From assembly GCA_030431615.1 (NCBI GenBank), contig JAUIID010000023.1, positions 1 to 39,321 of the forward strand: DNA of 39,321 nucleotides. Reading direction: 5' to 3'. Origin of the DNA: Alphaproteobacteria bacterium. Lineage in GTDB: Bacteria; Pseudomonadota; Alphaproteobacteria; Geminicoccales; Geminicoccaceae. Of the stretch, positions 1 through 7,229 are shown one piece after another. How positions within the stretch are numbered: position 1 is the first letter of the stretch; the number at the start of each line of letters is the position of its first letter. The translations under genes and the position numbers were made by a program. The notes under the pieces are model-generated. The model saw only the letters and a program-made list of their open reading frames with translations, was not told the DNA's origin and made no database searches.

Positions 1-137
1 CGGACGTCTTCGTTCACATTTCGGCCGTCGAGCGGGCCGGGATGAGCAGCCTGAACGAAGGCCAGCGGGTCTCCTATGAGGAGCAACTCGATCCGCGGCG
101 CGGCAAGAAGTCGGCCGAAAACCTGAAGCCGGCCTGA
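1..137 (+). CDS. Cold-shock protein, CspA family (5' partial)
   Basis: Only the C-terminal 44 residues are in the window; the first complete codon is at base 3. The peptide starts DVFVHISAVERAG, which is the second RNA-binding motif (DVFVH) of the CspA-type OB fold, and ends in a basic, Lys/Arg-rich tail. Family members are small single-strand RNA/DNA binding proteins that melt RNA secondary structure. Many alphaproteobacterial versions are about 70 residues or carry two domains, and the length of this one cannot be judged. A strong hairpin terminator follows 27 bases after the stop. The family call is firm; which paralogue it is, and whether it is cold-induced, cannot be seen. Confidence 0.85.
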   Translation, partial: DVFVHISAVERAGMSSLNEGQRVSYEEQLDPRRGKKSAENLKPA

Positions 138-163
138 CCGCCGCGCCGAGGTAAGCAGGTTCC

Positions 164-193
164 GAAGGCACCGGGCAACCGGTGCCTTCTTTT
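164..193 (+). terminator. Rho-independent terminator of the cold-shock gene
   Basis: A perfect 11-bp stem (GAAGGCACCGG at 164-174 pairing with CCGGTGCCTTC at 179-189) with the stable GCAA tetraloop is followed by TTTT at 190-193. It reads on the plus strand. There is no matching U tract on the minus strand, so it is probably not bidirectional for the convergent regulator gene. Confidence 0.9.
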
Positions 194-226
194 CTGGTGG
201 CCCAGCCTTTTCTGGTGGGCCAACGC

Positions 227-1069
227 TCAGGCGCGCGCCAGGCGGTGATCGGCCATCGGCCGATCGAGCGTTTGCGGCAGGAGCTGCAGCAGCAGCTCCT
301 CCAGCTCTGCCGTGCGCAGCGCATGCAGGGTCTCGGCGGTGAGCTCGGGGCCGAAGAAGGCGGGCGCCTCCTCGGCGAGGCCCGGCATGCCCGAGCCCGG
401 CTCGCGCAGCACGTAGCCCTGCCCCCAGACGGTCTCGATGCCGCGGGCATCGCCCGCGACCGCAGCGATCTTTTTCCTGAGCTTGCAGATGAAGACGTCG
501 ATGATCTTCTGCTCGGGCTCGTCGCGACCGCCATAGAGGTGATCGAGGAAGGTCTCCTTGCTCAGGGTCGTGCCGCGGCGCAGGGCCAGAAGCTCGAGGA
601 TGCCGTATTCCTTGGCGGTCACCTTGAGCGGCACGTCGTCGACCGAAACCGTGCGGGCGGCAAGATCCAGGGTCAGCCGGCCAACCGTGATCTGCGACGT
701 GGCGTGGCCCTTCGCCCGCCGCACCACGACCCGCAGCCGGGCCAGGAGCTCGTGCTTGTCGAAGGGCTTGGTCAGGTAGTCGTCGGCGCCGTCGACCAGC
801 GCCTGGATCTTCTGCGCCCGGTCGTCCTGGCTCGAGAGGATGAGGACCGGCACGCTCGAGCCCGCGGCGCGCAGGCGGCGCAGCACCTGGCCGCCGCTGA
901 TATCGGGCAATTGCAGGTCGAGGATCACCGCGTCGAATTCGTAGTGGCGGGCGAGCTCCAGCGCCTCGGCGCCGAGGTCGGTGCTCTCCACGATGCAGTC
1001 CTCGCGCCCGAGAACGGCCTCCAGGAGCGAGGTGGAAACCGGGTCATCGTCCACAACGAGCACGCGCAT
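227..1069 (-). CDS. CtrA-family OmpR-type response regulator
   Basis: This is a two-component DNA-binding response regulator of 280 residues. The receiver domain (about 1-115) has the acidic pocket D7-D9, phospho-acceptor D51 (ILDLQLPD) and the switch lysine K101 (LTKPF). The winged-helix DNA-binding domain (about 125-224) carries the CtrA hallmark segments GTTLSKETFLDHLYGG, DEPEQKIIDVFICKLRKK and ETVWGQGYVLREP. CtrA homologues control cell-cycle, motility and envelope genes in Alphaproteobacteria. CtrA is normally about 230-240 residues and ends soon after VLREP; this one runs 56 residues further (225-280) with a leucine-rich helix. The ATG has a GGAGAGG ribosome site 7-8 bases upstream. It lies divergent from mscL. 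It could be the housekeeping CtrA or a paralogue; the receiver differs enough that I leave the symbol blank. Confidence 0.88.
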   Translation of the reverse strand: MRVLVVDDDPVSTSLLEAVLGREDCIVESTDLGAEALELARHYEFDAVILDLQLPDISGGQVLRRLRAAGSSVPVLILSSQDDRAQKIQALVDGADDYLTKPFDKHELLARLRVVVRRAKGHATSQITVGRLTLDLAARTVSVDDVPLKVTAKEYGILELLALRRGTTLSKETFLDHLYGGRDEPEQKIIDVFICKLRKKIAAVAGDARGIETVWGQGYVLREPGSGMPGLAEEAPAFFGPELTAETLHALRTAELEELLLQLLPQTLDRPMADHRLARA

Positions 1070-1287
1070 CGGCCTCTCCAGTCAAGTCATCTTCATGCCC
1101 CGAAACAACCTTAGCGCGAATTTTCAGTTAGAACATCTCTTTATGCGAGAATTTTGCCGAGCCGGCCGGCAGCGGGGCGGCTCAGGGGTTCCCGGCGCCG
1201 GCCGGCGCGAAACCGCTCGACCGGTCAGGGCAAGGCTGGTAACGCGGAATCGGCCGCGATACTGGCGCGCCCCAAGGGAGACATCGA

Positions 1288-1731
1288 GTGCTCAAGGAAT
1301 TCAGAGAGTTCGCCCTGAAGGGCAATGTACTCGACATGGCTGTCGGCATCATCATCGGCGCCGCGTTCACGACCGTCGTGAGCTCGCTCGTCGACGACGT
1401 GCTGATGCCGCCGATCGGGGTCATGATGGGCGGCATCGACTTCAGCGACTACTACATCCAGCTCACCAATTTCGATCAGGACTACGCCTCGCTGCAGGCC
1501 GCGCGCGACGCCGGGGTCACGGTGATCGGCTACGGCAACTTCCTCAACGCGGTGATCAAGTTCGTGATCGTCGCCTTCGCGCTCTTCGTCATCGTCAAGA
1601 ACATCAACCGCGTGAAGAAGGCGATGGAGCGGGAAGAGGAGAAGAAGGCCAACGTGGCGCCGCCGGCCCGCCAGGAGGTGCTGCTCGCGGAGATCCGCGA
1701 CGCCCTGCTCGAGCGCCCGAACAAGACCTGA
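1288..1731 (+). CDS. mscL: Large-conductance mechanosensitive channel MscL
   Basis: MscL is a homopentameric inner-membrane pore that opens under membrane tension and lets solutes out on hypo-osmotic shock. The 147-residue protein has the amphipathic N-terminal helix ([20 protein letters not shown]), TM1 (about 15-45, with the Gly/Ala-rich pore-lining stretch), a periplasmic loop (about 46-80), TM2 (about 81-105, [15 protein letters not shown]) and a charged cytoplasmic C-terminal bundle ending [16 protein letters not shown]. Length and layout are normal for the family. The GTG start at 1288 is set by AAGGGAG seven bases upstream. It is probably monocistronic: the next gene converges on it, and the 24-bp gap holds a GC palindrome (1734-1749) without a U tract. 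Confidence 0.97.
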   Translation: MLKEFREFALKGNVLDMAVGIIIGAAFTTVVSSLVDDVLMPPIGVMMGGIDFSDYYIQLTNFDQDYASLQAARDAGVTVIGYGNFLNAVIKFVIVAFALFVIVKNINRVKKAMEREEEKKANVAPPARQEVLLAEIRDALLERPNKT

Positions 1732-1755
1732 GAGCCCGGCGCGCCGGGCGTGCCC

Positions 1756-2874
1756 TCAGCGGCGATCGGATGATCCGGCGGCGGTGCGATAGGCCGGGAA
1801 AAAGCCCTGAAGCGCGAGTTCGGCCGGCGTCATGCCGAGCTCGGCCGCCCGGGCTGCCGTGAGCGCCGCGCAGGCCCTGGCGTCGAGAACGGCACGAATC
1901 GTGCGGTAGGACTGCGTCAGGCTGGAAAAGCCGGTCTTGAAGCGCATCACCGCGTCGTCGCCGCCGCCGACGCCGCCACCGAGGTGCAGCACGCGGTTGC
2001 CGCGCGCCTTGGCCCAGAGCCTGACATGGTGGAGCAGCAGGCTGAACGGGGACTGGCGGATGAATTGGCTGTCGGTGCCGCCCAGATGGGCCTGGACGAT
2101 GCCGTCGCATTCGAAAAGGAGGCAGGCGGCGGCGACCTCGCCCGATTCGACCCGGACGAGGGCGATGTGCAGGTTCGCGGCCAGCCGGCCGAGCCCCTCG
2201 AAATAGGTCGTATCGAAATGGTACTGCTGGTCGGCCGCAGTTCGCGCGAGGGTGGCGGCATAGATCGGCAGGAGGTGCGGCAGGCCCTCGGCGTAGGCGA
2301 CGATGGTCGCCACCTGGCCAAGCCTCTGGCACTTGTTGATCGTGCTCTGATGGCCGCGCCGCGTGCCCGACCAGAGCTTCTCGGTCGGCAGCGTCAGATC
2401 GACCGCGACGGTCGGGCTGGTGGACTGGGTGATGTCGGGTCCGGGCAGGTAGGCCGGCAAGGGGTCGAGCAACGGATGGGTGCGCAGAAAGAGCGAGCAG
2501 GCGCCGAGACCCCGCAGGCCGGCGCGGAGTGCCGCCAGCGAGGCACCGAGAAAGGCGGGATCGGCACGCCCGGCCGGGCTGGCGACCGGTCCGGGATAGC
2601 CATAGGGCGACACGGCATCCATGTGCCCGAGGCCGCTGCCGCCGAGCGGCGGGCAGTGGCGCAGCAGGATCGGCACGAAGAAGGCACGGTCGCGCGCGCG
2701 TGCCCAGAAGCCCATGGCTTCGGCGCCGATCCGCCGGGCCTCCACGGCGACGTAGTCGGGCAGCTGGTAGAGGTCGTGCGGCAGCCGGCCGAGCAGATCG
2801 GGCCAGGCCGGGTCGCCGGGTGCGAGGAAACCCCAGTCCAGGCTGGGGCGGGCGTCGACGACGGCGGCGGTCAC
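1756..2874 (-). CDS. FemAB/GNAT-like acyl- or aminoacyl-transferase, paralogue 1
   Basis: A 372-residue protein of the Acetyltransf_6/FemAB-like fold, often annotated as GNAT family or CelD/BioF2-like and frequent in exopolysaccharide loci. Visible blocks are LPHDLYQLPDYVAVEA (31-46), SPYGYPGPVA (89-98), the central GNAT-like part (about 160-310) and the signature LHLGGGVGGGDD (296-307) followed by RFKTGFS. The C-terminus has FFPAYR, which is shared by two other genes here (4072-5196 and 6154-7170). The GTG start overlaps the stop of the upstream dioxygenase by four bases (GTGA), so the two are probably translationally coupled. The acyl donor and acceptor are unknown; modification of a sugar, lipid-linked repeat unit or amino sugar is the inference from context. 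No signal peptide or membrane span, so probably cytoplasmic. Confidence 0.8.
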   Translation of the reverse strand: MTAAVVDARPSLDWGFLAPGDPAWPDLLGRLPHDLYQLPDYVAVEARRIGAEAMGFWARARDRAFFVPILLRHCPPLGGSGLGHMDAVSPYGYPGPVASPAGRADPAFLGASLAALRAGLRGLGACSLFLRTHPLLDPLPAYLPGPDITQSTSPTVAVDLTLPTEKLWSGTRRGHQSTINKCQRLGQVATIVAYAEGLPHLLPIYAATLARTAADQQYHFDTTYFEGLGRLAANLHIALVRVESGEVAAACLLFECDGIVQAHLGGTDSQFIRQSPFSLLLHHVRLWAKARGNRVLHLGGGVGGGDDAVMRFKTGFSSLTQSYRTIRAVLDARACAALTAARAAELGMTPAELALQGFFPAYRTAAGSSDRR

Positions 2875-3788
2875 GGCCGTGCGCCGCCCGGCCAGAGCTC
2901 GGGGAACGGCACCGGATCGCAGAAGTCCGGGTCACCGTTCGGCAGCCGCCGGCATAGCAGCTCGTCGGCGATGCGCACCGGCTTGCCCTTGGGATCGAGA
3001 TAGCGGCGATAGCGATTAGCCGCATCCTGCAGATGCACAGCGAGGGCGAGCCGTGGCTGCGGCGACCGGTTCGGCAGGCTGCCGTGCAGCGCCCAGCAGT
3101 GATGGAAGCTGATCTGCCCCTTCTTGAGCGTGATCGGCACGCGCTCCACCACATGGCCCTGCGCGCGAAAACGCGCCTCCACGGCGTCGAGATCGGGATC
3201 GTTGAAGAACCGGGTGTGCTCGAGATCGCCCCACCGATGGCTGCCGTCAATGACGACGAGTGGACTGCGATCGAGCTCGACATCGTGGAACGGGATCCAG
3301 GCGGTCAGCATGTTGTCTGAGCTGCAGGTGCCCCAGTAGGCGTGGTCGGCATGCCAGCCGACCGCGGTGGCCCGCCCCGGCTCGGCGGCGTTCGGTGGCG
3401 CGGGCGCCTTGTAGACGAGCTGGTCGTCGAGCAGGCGAATGCTCGAGGTGCGGGCGAGCCGGGCGGCGATCGCACCGATCGGCGGCGCCTGGACGAGGGC
3501 CCGGATGGCATCGTTCTGCAGGGACACGAACTCGTTGTTGCGGATCGGGGCACCCTCGCCCGGTTGCCAGTCCCTGAACGCGCCCTGGGCCGGCAGCGCC
3601 CGGTCGCGTTCGCCGGCGTAGAAGCGCTCCGCGCCGGCGGCAGCTTCATCCAGGAGTGCCTCGGGCAGGACGACGGGCGAGATGTACCAGCCATGCCGCT
3701 CGTAGAAGGCGACATCCGCATCACCTGGCACGAAGCAGGCGGGCGAAGTGAATCGGGCATCGTCGTCATGCGCTGGCGAGCTGAACAT
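2871..3788 (-). CDS. Phytanoyl-CoA dioxygenase (PhyH) family protein
   Basis: A 305-residue Fe(II)/2-oxoglutarate-dependent oxygenase. The metal-binding triad is visible as H146-x-D148 (in GWHADHAYWG) and the distal H235 (FHHCWALHGS), with R246 placed to bind 2-oxoglutarate. The family hydroxylates unactivated C-H bonds of very different substrates (fatty acyl-CoAs, amino acids, natural-product intermediates), so the substrate cannot be told from sequence. It overlaps the following FemAB/GNAT-like gene by four bases and so probably acts with it, for example by hydroxylating the group that is transferred or the acceptor. No clear Shine-Dalgarno sequence precedes the ATG at 3788 (upstream reads GAAAGAACCTTTC), so the start is less certain than the frame. 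Confidence 0.82.
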   Translation of the reverse strand: MFSSPAHDDDARFTSPACFVPGDADVAFYERHGWYISPVVLPEALLDEAAAGAERFYAGERDRALPAQGAFRDWQPGEGAPIRNNEFVSLQNDAIRALVQAPPIGAIAARLARTSSIRLLDDQLVYKAPAPPNAAEPGRATAVGWHADHAYWGTCSSDNMLTAWIPFHDVELDRSPLVVIDGSHRWGDLEHTRFFNDPDLDAVEARFRAQGHVVERVPITLKKGQISFHHCWALHGSLPNRSPQPRLALAVHLQDAANRYRRYLDPKGKPVRIADELLCRRLPNGDPDFCDPVPFPELWPGGARP

Positions 3789-3917
3789 GAAAGGTTCTTT
3801 CGAGGGCGGCGGGCCGACTGCAGGAGCGGACCGGCTGGCAGGGTGTTTGCTCTCACAAGGAGACGCAACGGCTTGCGACTTGGAAAGGACCTAGCAGCAG
3901 AAGTCTTCGCGTCATCT

Positions 3918-3934
3918 GTCGGTATCTCTTACAT
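3918..3934 (-). promoter_or_regulatory. Candidate shared upstream motif, copy 1
   Basis: On the plus strand the site reads GTCGGTATCTCTTACAT (reverse ATGTAAGAGATACCGAC). A 14-of-17 match (GTCGGAAATTCTTACAT) lies at 12869-12885 in the divergent region upstream of the dehydratase gene. This copy is about 130 bp before the dioxygenase start, inside the 283-bp gap 3789-4071, whose AT content is higher than its surroundings. It may be a promoter element or regulator site; with two copies this is weak evidence. Confidence 0.3.
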
Positions 3935-4071
3935 TTTGTTGCGATCCTGGGAGAGTGAGGCGAAGTTGCCTGGATTCCGGCGACAATCTCCGCGCGAGCG
4001 AGGCGCTACCGGGGCGGCAGCGGCCGCGCGGCTCGCGCGATCGTGTACGGGCGGCACCACATTTGTTCCGG

Positions 4072-5196
4072 TCATTGCCGGGCCGTACCGGTGTTGGCAC
4101 CCGTCGCTTCCGCAGACGGCTCCGCCCGATAGGCCGGGAAATAGCCGGTCTGCTCCAGGGTCCGGACGTCGACCCCGAGCGAGGCCGCCCGGGCCTGCGT
4201 GAGCGCGGCATAGCGGTCGGGGTCGAGCACCGCGCGGACGGTACGGAACCGGGCGCGGCCGGGCCCGAAGCTCGACTTGAAGCAGAGCACGCCGTCGTCC
4301 CGGCCACCGACGCCGCCGCCCAGATGCACCGCCCGGGCGCCCGATGCATGGGCAGAGACGAGCAGCCGATCCGGCGAACGCGGCAGGGCCGCCGTGCTCG
4401 TGCCACCGACCAGCGTCTGCACCAGCCCGCCGCAGCGACTGACCAGGGTCGCCGCCACGGGCACTCCCTGCAACTCGACGAGCCAGACCTCCAGATGCGC
4501 GGCGAGAGGGTCGAGGGCCCGGAAATAGGCGGCATTGAAACGCTCATGCCCGCCGACGCCGACCCGCTCCATGGTTTCGTCGTAGATGCGCCGGAGCCAG
4601 GGCAGCCCGTCCGCGAAGGCCAGTCGCCGGGCGCACATGCCCGCCCGCCTGGCGCAGGCGATCTGCTGGCGCCGCCGTCGGCTGACGCCGCTCCAGACCA
4701 CGTCCAGGTCGGCATCGAGCTCGATCAGCACCGTCGCCCAGGCGCGCTCGGTAATGTCCGGCGACCCGGCGATCGGTGGCAGGGCGTCGAGGCAGGGATG
4801 GCTGCGCAGGAAGGCGCTGACGGCGCCCCGCTGGCGCAGCGCGGCGAGGAAGGCGGCGAAAGCGCGCTCGCAGAAACCCGAGGCTGCCGATCCGGCCGTG
4901 GCCACCGGGCCTGGATAGCCATAGGGCGAGACCATATCGAGCACGTGACCGGCCGCCTCGATACCGGGCAGCCGGGCACGGCGCATGATGCAGGGCGCGA
5001 ACCAGAAGTCCTCGCCCTCGGCATAGACGAAGGCTTCAGGCCGGCCGCCCTGCCATCGGGCCTCGGCGTGCAGGTAGGCGGGCTGATGATAGATGTCGTG
5101 GGGCAGCCCCGCCAGCATGGCAGGCCAGAGCGGGTCGTCGTGGCGCAACCAGCGCCCACCCGGGTCGCCTTTCATCGCCGGGTCGATGCTGCGCAA
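4072..5196 (-). CDS. FemAB/GNAT-like acyl- or aminoacyl-transferase, paralogue 2
   Basis: A 374-residue paralogue of the 1756-2874 protein in the same order of blocks: LPHDIYHQPAYLHAEA (31-46), PYGYPGPVA (91-99), FLRSHPCLD (129-137), a basic SRRRRQQIACARRAG segment (172-186) where FemAB-like proteins carry their conserved basic helix, HLGGGVGGRDD (291-301) followed by FKSSF, and the C-terminal YFPAYR. The role is unknown beyond transfer of an acyl or aminoacyl group in polysaccharide synthesis (inference). The start is taken as TTG at 5196 because GGAGCGAGG lies just upstream; an in-frame ATG at 5175 has no such site. It is separated by 283 bp from the dioxygenase gene downstream of it on the same strand, so it may be its own transcript. 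Confidence 0.78.
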   Translation of the reverse strand: MRSIDPAMKGDPGGRWLRHDDPLWPAMLAGLPHDIYHQPAYLHAEARWQGGRPEAFVYAEGEDFWFAPCIMRRARLPGIEAAGHVLDMVSPYGYPGPVATAGSAASGFCERAFAAFLAALRQRGAVSAFLRSHPCLDALPPIAGSPDITERAWATVLIELDADLDVVWSGVSRRRRQQIACARRAGMCARRLAFADGLPWLRRIYDETMERVGVGGHERFNAAYFRALDPLAAHLEVWLVELQGVPVAATLVSRCGGLVQTLVGGTSTAALPRSPDRLLVSAHASGARAVHLGGGVGGRDDGVLCFKSSFGPGRARFRTVRAVLDPDRYAALTQARAASLGVDVRTLEQTGYFPAYRAEPSAEATGANTGTARQ

Positions 5197-5374
5197 TTCG
5201 CCTCGCTCCGTCGTCGCCGTTCGAACGCACGGTCAACTCTGCCATGCCAACGGCGCAGAATTCTTAAGACGCAGCGATATTCGTCGAAGTCCCGGCGGCT
5301 CACACCCTCCGCTACGCCCGCCGTTAACCTTTCGGCGGCGGCCGCAGGGTGCCTTCGCCTTCAGGCGGTGCCGG

Positions 5375-6091
5375 TCAGCCCCATGCCCTGTTCCGCTCCA
5401 GTACACGTGCATGATGCGGCGGCCCGGCCGCATCGTCGTCGCCTGCACCCGGCGAGGCCGGGCTTCCCATGAATGTCGAGACGTCCTTGCCGCCGGTCGG
5501 CACGGTCGCCGAAGTGTCGCCGAGGCCGCAGAGCGTGCGCCAGAGGATCCAGCAGTCGAGCCCGAGGCCGATGTCGCGCACATAGGTGACGTCGTGCTCG
5601 AAGCGCGCCTCCCAGGAGAGCAGGTTGCGGCCGGCGACCTGGGCGAGCCCGGTGATCCCGGGCATGACCTTGTGGCGGCAGCGCTGCCGGGCGTTGTAGC
5701 GGGGCAGATACTCGACCAGGAGCGGCCGCGGGCCGATCAGGCTCATCTCGCCCCTGAGCACGTTCCAGAGCTGCGGCAGCTCATCGAGGCTGGTCTTGCG
5801 CAGGAAGAGCCCGAGCGGAGTCAGCCGGTCGCCGTCAGGCAGGAGGGCGCCCGAGGCATCGCGCCGGTCGGTCATGGTGCGAAACTTGGCGAGGCGGAAG
5901 ATTGCGTCAGCCTTGCCGATGCGTTCCTGACGAAACAGGACCGGTGCCCCCAGCCGCCCCCGCACGAGGATGGCGACGATCAGCATCAACGGCATCAGGA
6001 CCACAGCCAGCGGCACGGCGATGGCCAGGTCCAGGATCCGTTTGCCGAAGCGTACATAGAGGGTCCGGGGCGGGTTGATCTCTTCCATCAT
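5375..6091 (-). CDS. Initiating sugar-1-phosphate transferase (PglC/ExoY type)
   Basis: A 238-residue monotopic phosphoglycosyl transferase of the bacterial sugar transferase family (PF02397). It moves a sugar phosphate from a UDP-sugar to undecaprenyl phosphate and so starts repeat-unit assembly on the inner face of the membrane. After the membrane segment ([20 protein letters not shown], about 18-37) come the family motifs [28 protein letters not shown] and [13 protein letters not shown]. It is the short form without the five-span N-terminal domain of WbaP/WcaJ. ATG at 6091 is chosen because AAAGGG lies upstream and a longer frame (to 6166) would run into the divergent gene at 6154. The C-terminal 30 residues are Gly/Asp/Pro-rich and look non-conserved. 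The likely substrate is a UDP-amino-dideoxy sugar, given the dehydratase and aminotransferase nearby. Confidence 0.92.
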   Translation of the reverse strand: MMEEINPPRTLYVRFGKRILDLAIAVPLAVVLMPLMLIVAILVRGRLGAPVLFRQERIGKADAIFRLAKFRTMTDRRDASGALLPDGDRLTPLGLFLRKTSLDELPQLWNVLRGEMSLIGPRPLLVEYLPRYNARQRCRHKVMPGITGLAQVAGRNLLSWEARFEHDVTYVRDIGLGLDCWILWRTLCGLGDTSATVPTGGKDVSTFMGSPASPGAGDDDAAGPPHHARVLERNRAWG

Positions 6092-6153
6092 ATTGCGCCC
6101 TTTGGTAGAGCTTCGGAAAGGCGCAGCGGGCGCCGAGGGTCGGGGCTTCCCGG

Positions 6154-7170
6154 ATGCGAGGTGCACGTTGGTTGCGGAGCGAGGATGCCGGGTGGGCTGA
6201 GCTGCTCGCCACGGCCGGTCCGCACGACGTCTATCACCTGCCGGGCTACCACCGGGTCGCCGAGGCGTCCGGCTGGGGCGAGGCCTGGCTGCACGTGGCG
6301 GGTGACGGTCGGGGCTGGATCGCCCTGCCGCTGTTGCTGCGGCCGATCGAGGATGCGCCGGGACGCACCGATGCGACGTCGGTCTATGGCTATGCCGGGC
6401 CGATCACGTCCGCCGCCCCGGTCGACCCCGACCTCGTGGCCGACTTCGGCCGGACGCTGCGCGAGGGGCTGGTCGAGCGCGGTGCGGTCACCCTCTTCGC
6501 GCGCCTGCACCCGCTCCTGGAGCAACCGCAGTTCCTGACCGGGCTGGGCGTGCTCGAGCGGTTGGGCGATACGGTCTCGATCGACCTGCGGCAGCCGCCG
6601 GAAGCCCAGCTCGCCGCCTATCGCAGCAACCACCGGCGCGACCTGGCACGGCTGGAGCGCAAGGGCTATCGCACCACGGTCATCGACGGCGCGGGCGAGC
6701 TCGAAGCGTTCGTGGCGCTCTATCACGAGAACATGCGGCGCGTGCATGCCGGGCCGCAGTACTTCTTCGACGCTGCCTATTTCGGGCGTCTGGCAGAAAC
6801 GCTCGGGCCGTCCCTGACCCTCGCCTCCTGCCATCAGGACGAGCAACTCGTCGGCGCCGGCCTCTTCATGCGCCATGGGCCGCTTGCGCAGTACCATCTG
6901 GGTGCCGTCTGCGACCGCCATGTCGCCGCGGCCCCGGCGAAGCAGCTGATCGATGCGGCCCGCCGCCATTTCCAGGCAGCCGGTGCCGAGGTCCTGCATC
7001 TCGGCGGCGGCCGGGGTGCTTCCGAGGATTCGCTCTTCCACTTCAAGGCGGGCTTCTCGCCCCGCCGCCACACCTTCAGGGTCTGGCGCTGGATCATCGA
7101 TGCGAGCGCCTACGCCACGCTCGCCGAAGGCAAGCCGGCGACAGATTTCTTCCCGGCCTATCGCGGCTGA
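6154..7170 (+). CDS. FemAB/GNAT-like acyl- or aminoacyl-transferase, paralogue 3
   Basis: A 338-residue third member of the local paralogue set, and the only one on the plus strand. Shared blocks are PHDVYHLPGY (23-32), SVYGYAGPI (76-84), LFARLHPLLE (114-123), SNHRRDLARLERKGYRT (158-174, the clearest FemAB-type basic helix of the three), LHLGGGRGASEDS (281-293) with HFKAGFS, and C-terminal FFPAYRG. It is divergent from the initiating sugar transferase with 62 bp between the two starts. Family knowledge says only that an acyl or aminoacyl group is transferred. It differs clearly from the other two in the loop after LHLGGG (RGASEDS against VGGGDD or VGGRDD), so a different donor or acceptor is plausible. 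Confidence 0.8.
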   Translation: MRGARWLRSEDAGWAELLATAGPHDVYHLPGYHRVAEASGWGEAWLHVAGDGRGWIALPLLLRPIEDAPGRTDATSVYGYAGPITSAAPVDPDLVADFGRTLREGLVERGAVTLFARLHPLLEQPQFLTGLGVLERLGDTVSIDLRQPPEAQLAAYRSNHRRDLARLERKGYRTTVIDGAGELEAFVALYHENMRRVHAGPQYFFDAAYFGRLAETLGPSLTLASCHQDEQLVGAGLFMRHGPLAQYHLGAVCDRHVAAAPAKQLIDAARRHFQAAGAEVLHLGGGRGASEDSLFHFKAGFSPRRHTFRVWRWIIDASAYATLAEGKPATDFFPAYRG

Positions 7171-7177
7171 GCCGGAC

Positions 7178-7202
7178 GCGTCGCCAGCCGGGCCGGCGAC
7201 GC
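7178..7202. terminator. Hairpin between convergent genes
   Basis: A perfect 8-bp stem (GCGTCGCC at 7178-7185, GGCGACGC at 7195-7202) with a 9-base loop lies in the 59-bp gap between the stops of two convergent genes. There is no U tract, so it would be a weak intrinsic terminator or a transcript-end stabiliser for either strand. Confidence 0.45.
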
Positions 7203-7229
7203 CCCTCGCCCCACTCTGAACCTGCCCGC

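Noticed and set aside
1734-1749. GCCCGGCGCGCCGGGC palindrome after mscL as a terminator
   Set aside because: It has no real loop and no U tract; probably a chance GC palindrome, although it lies between convergent genes.
5320-5350. CCGCCG...CGGCGG hairpin downstream of the sugar transferase as a terminator
   Set aside because: The loop is long, there is no U tract, and GGC/CCG repeats of this size occur often in DNA of this composition.
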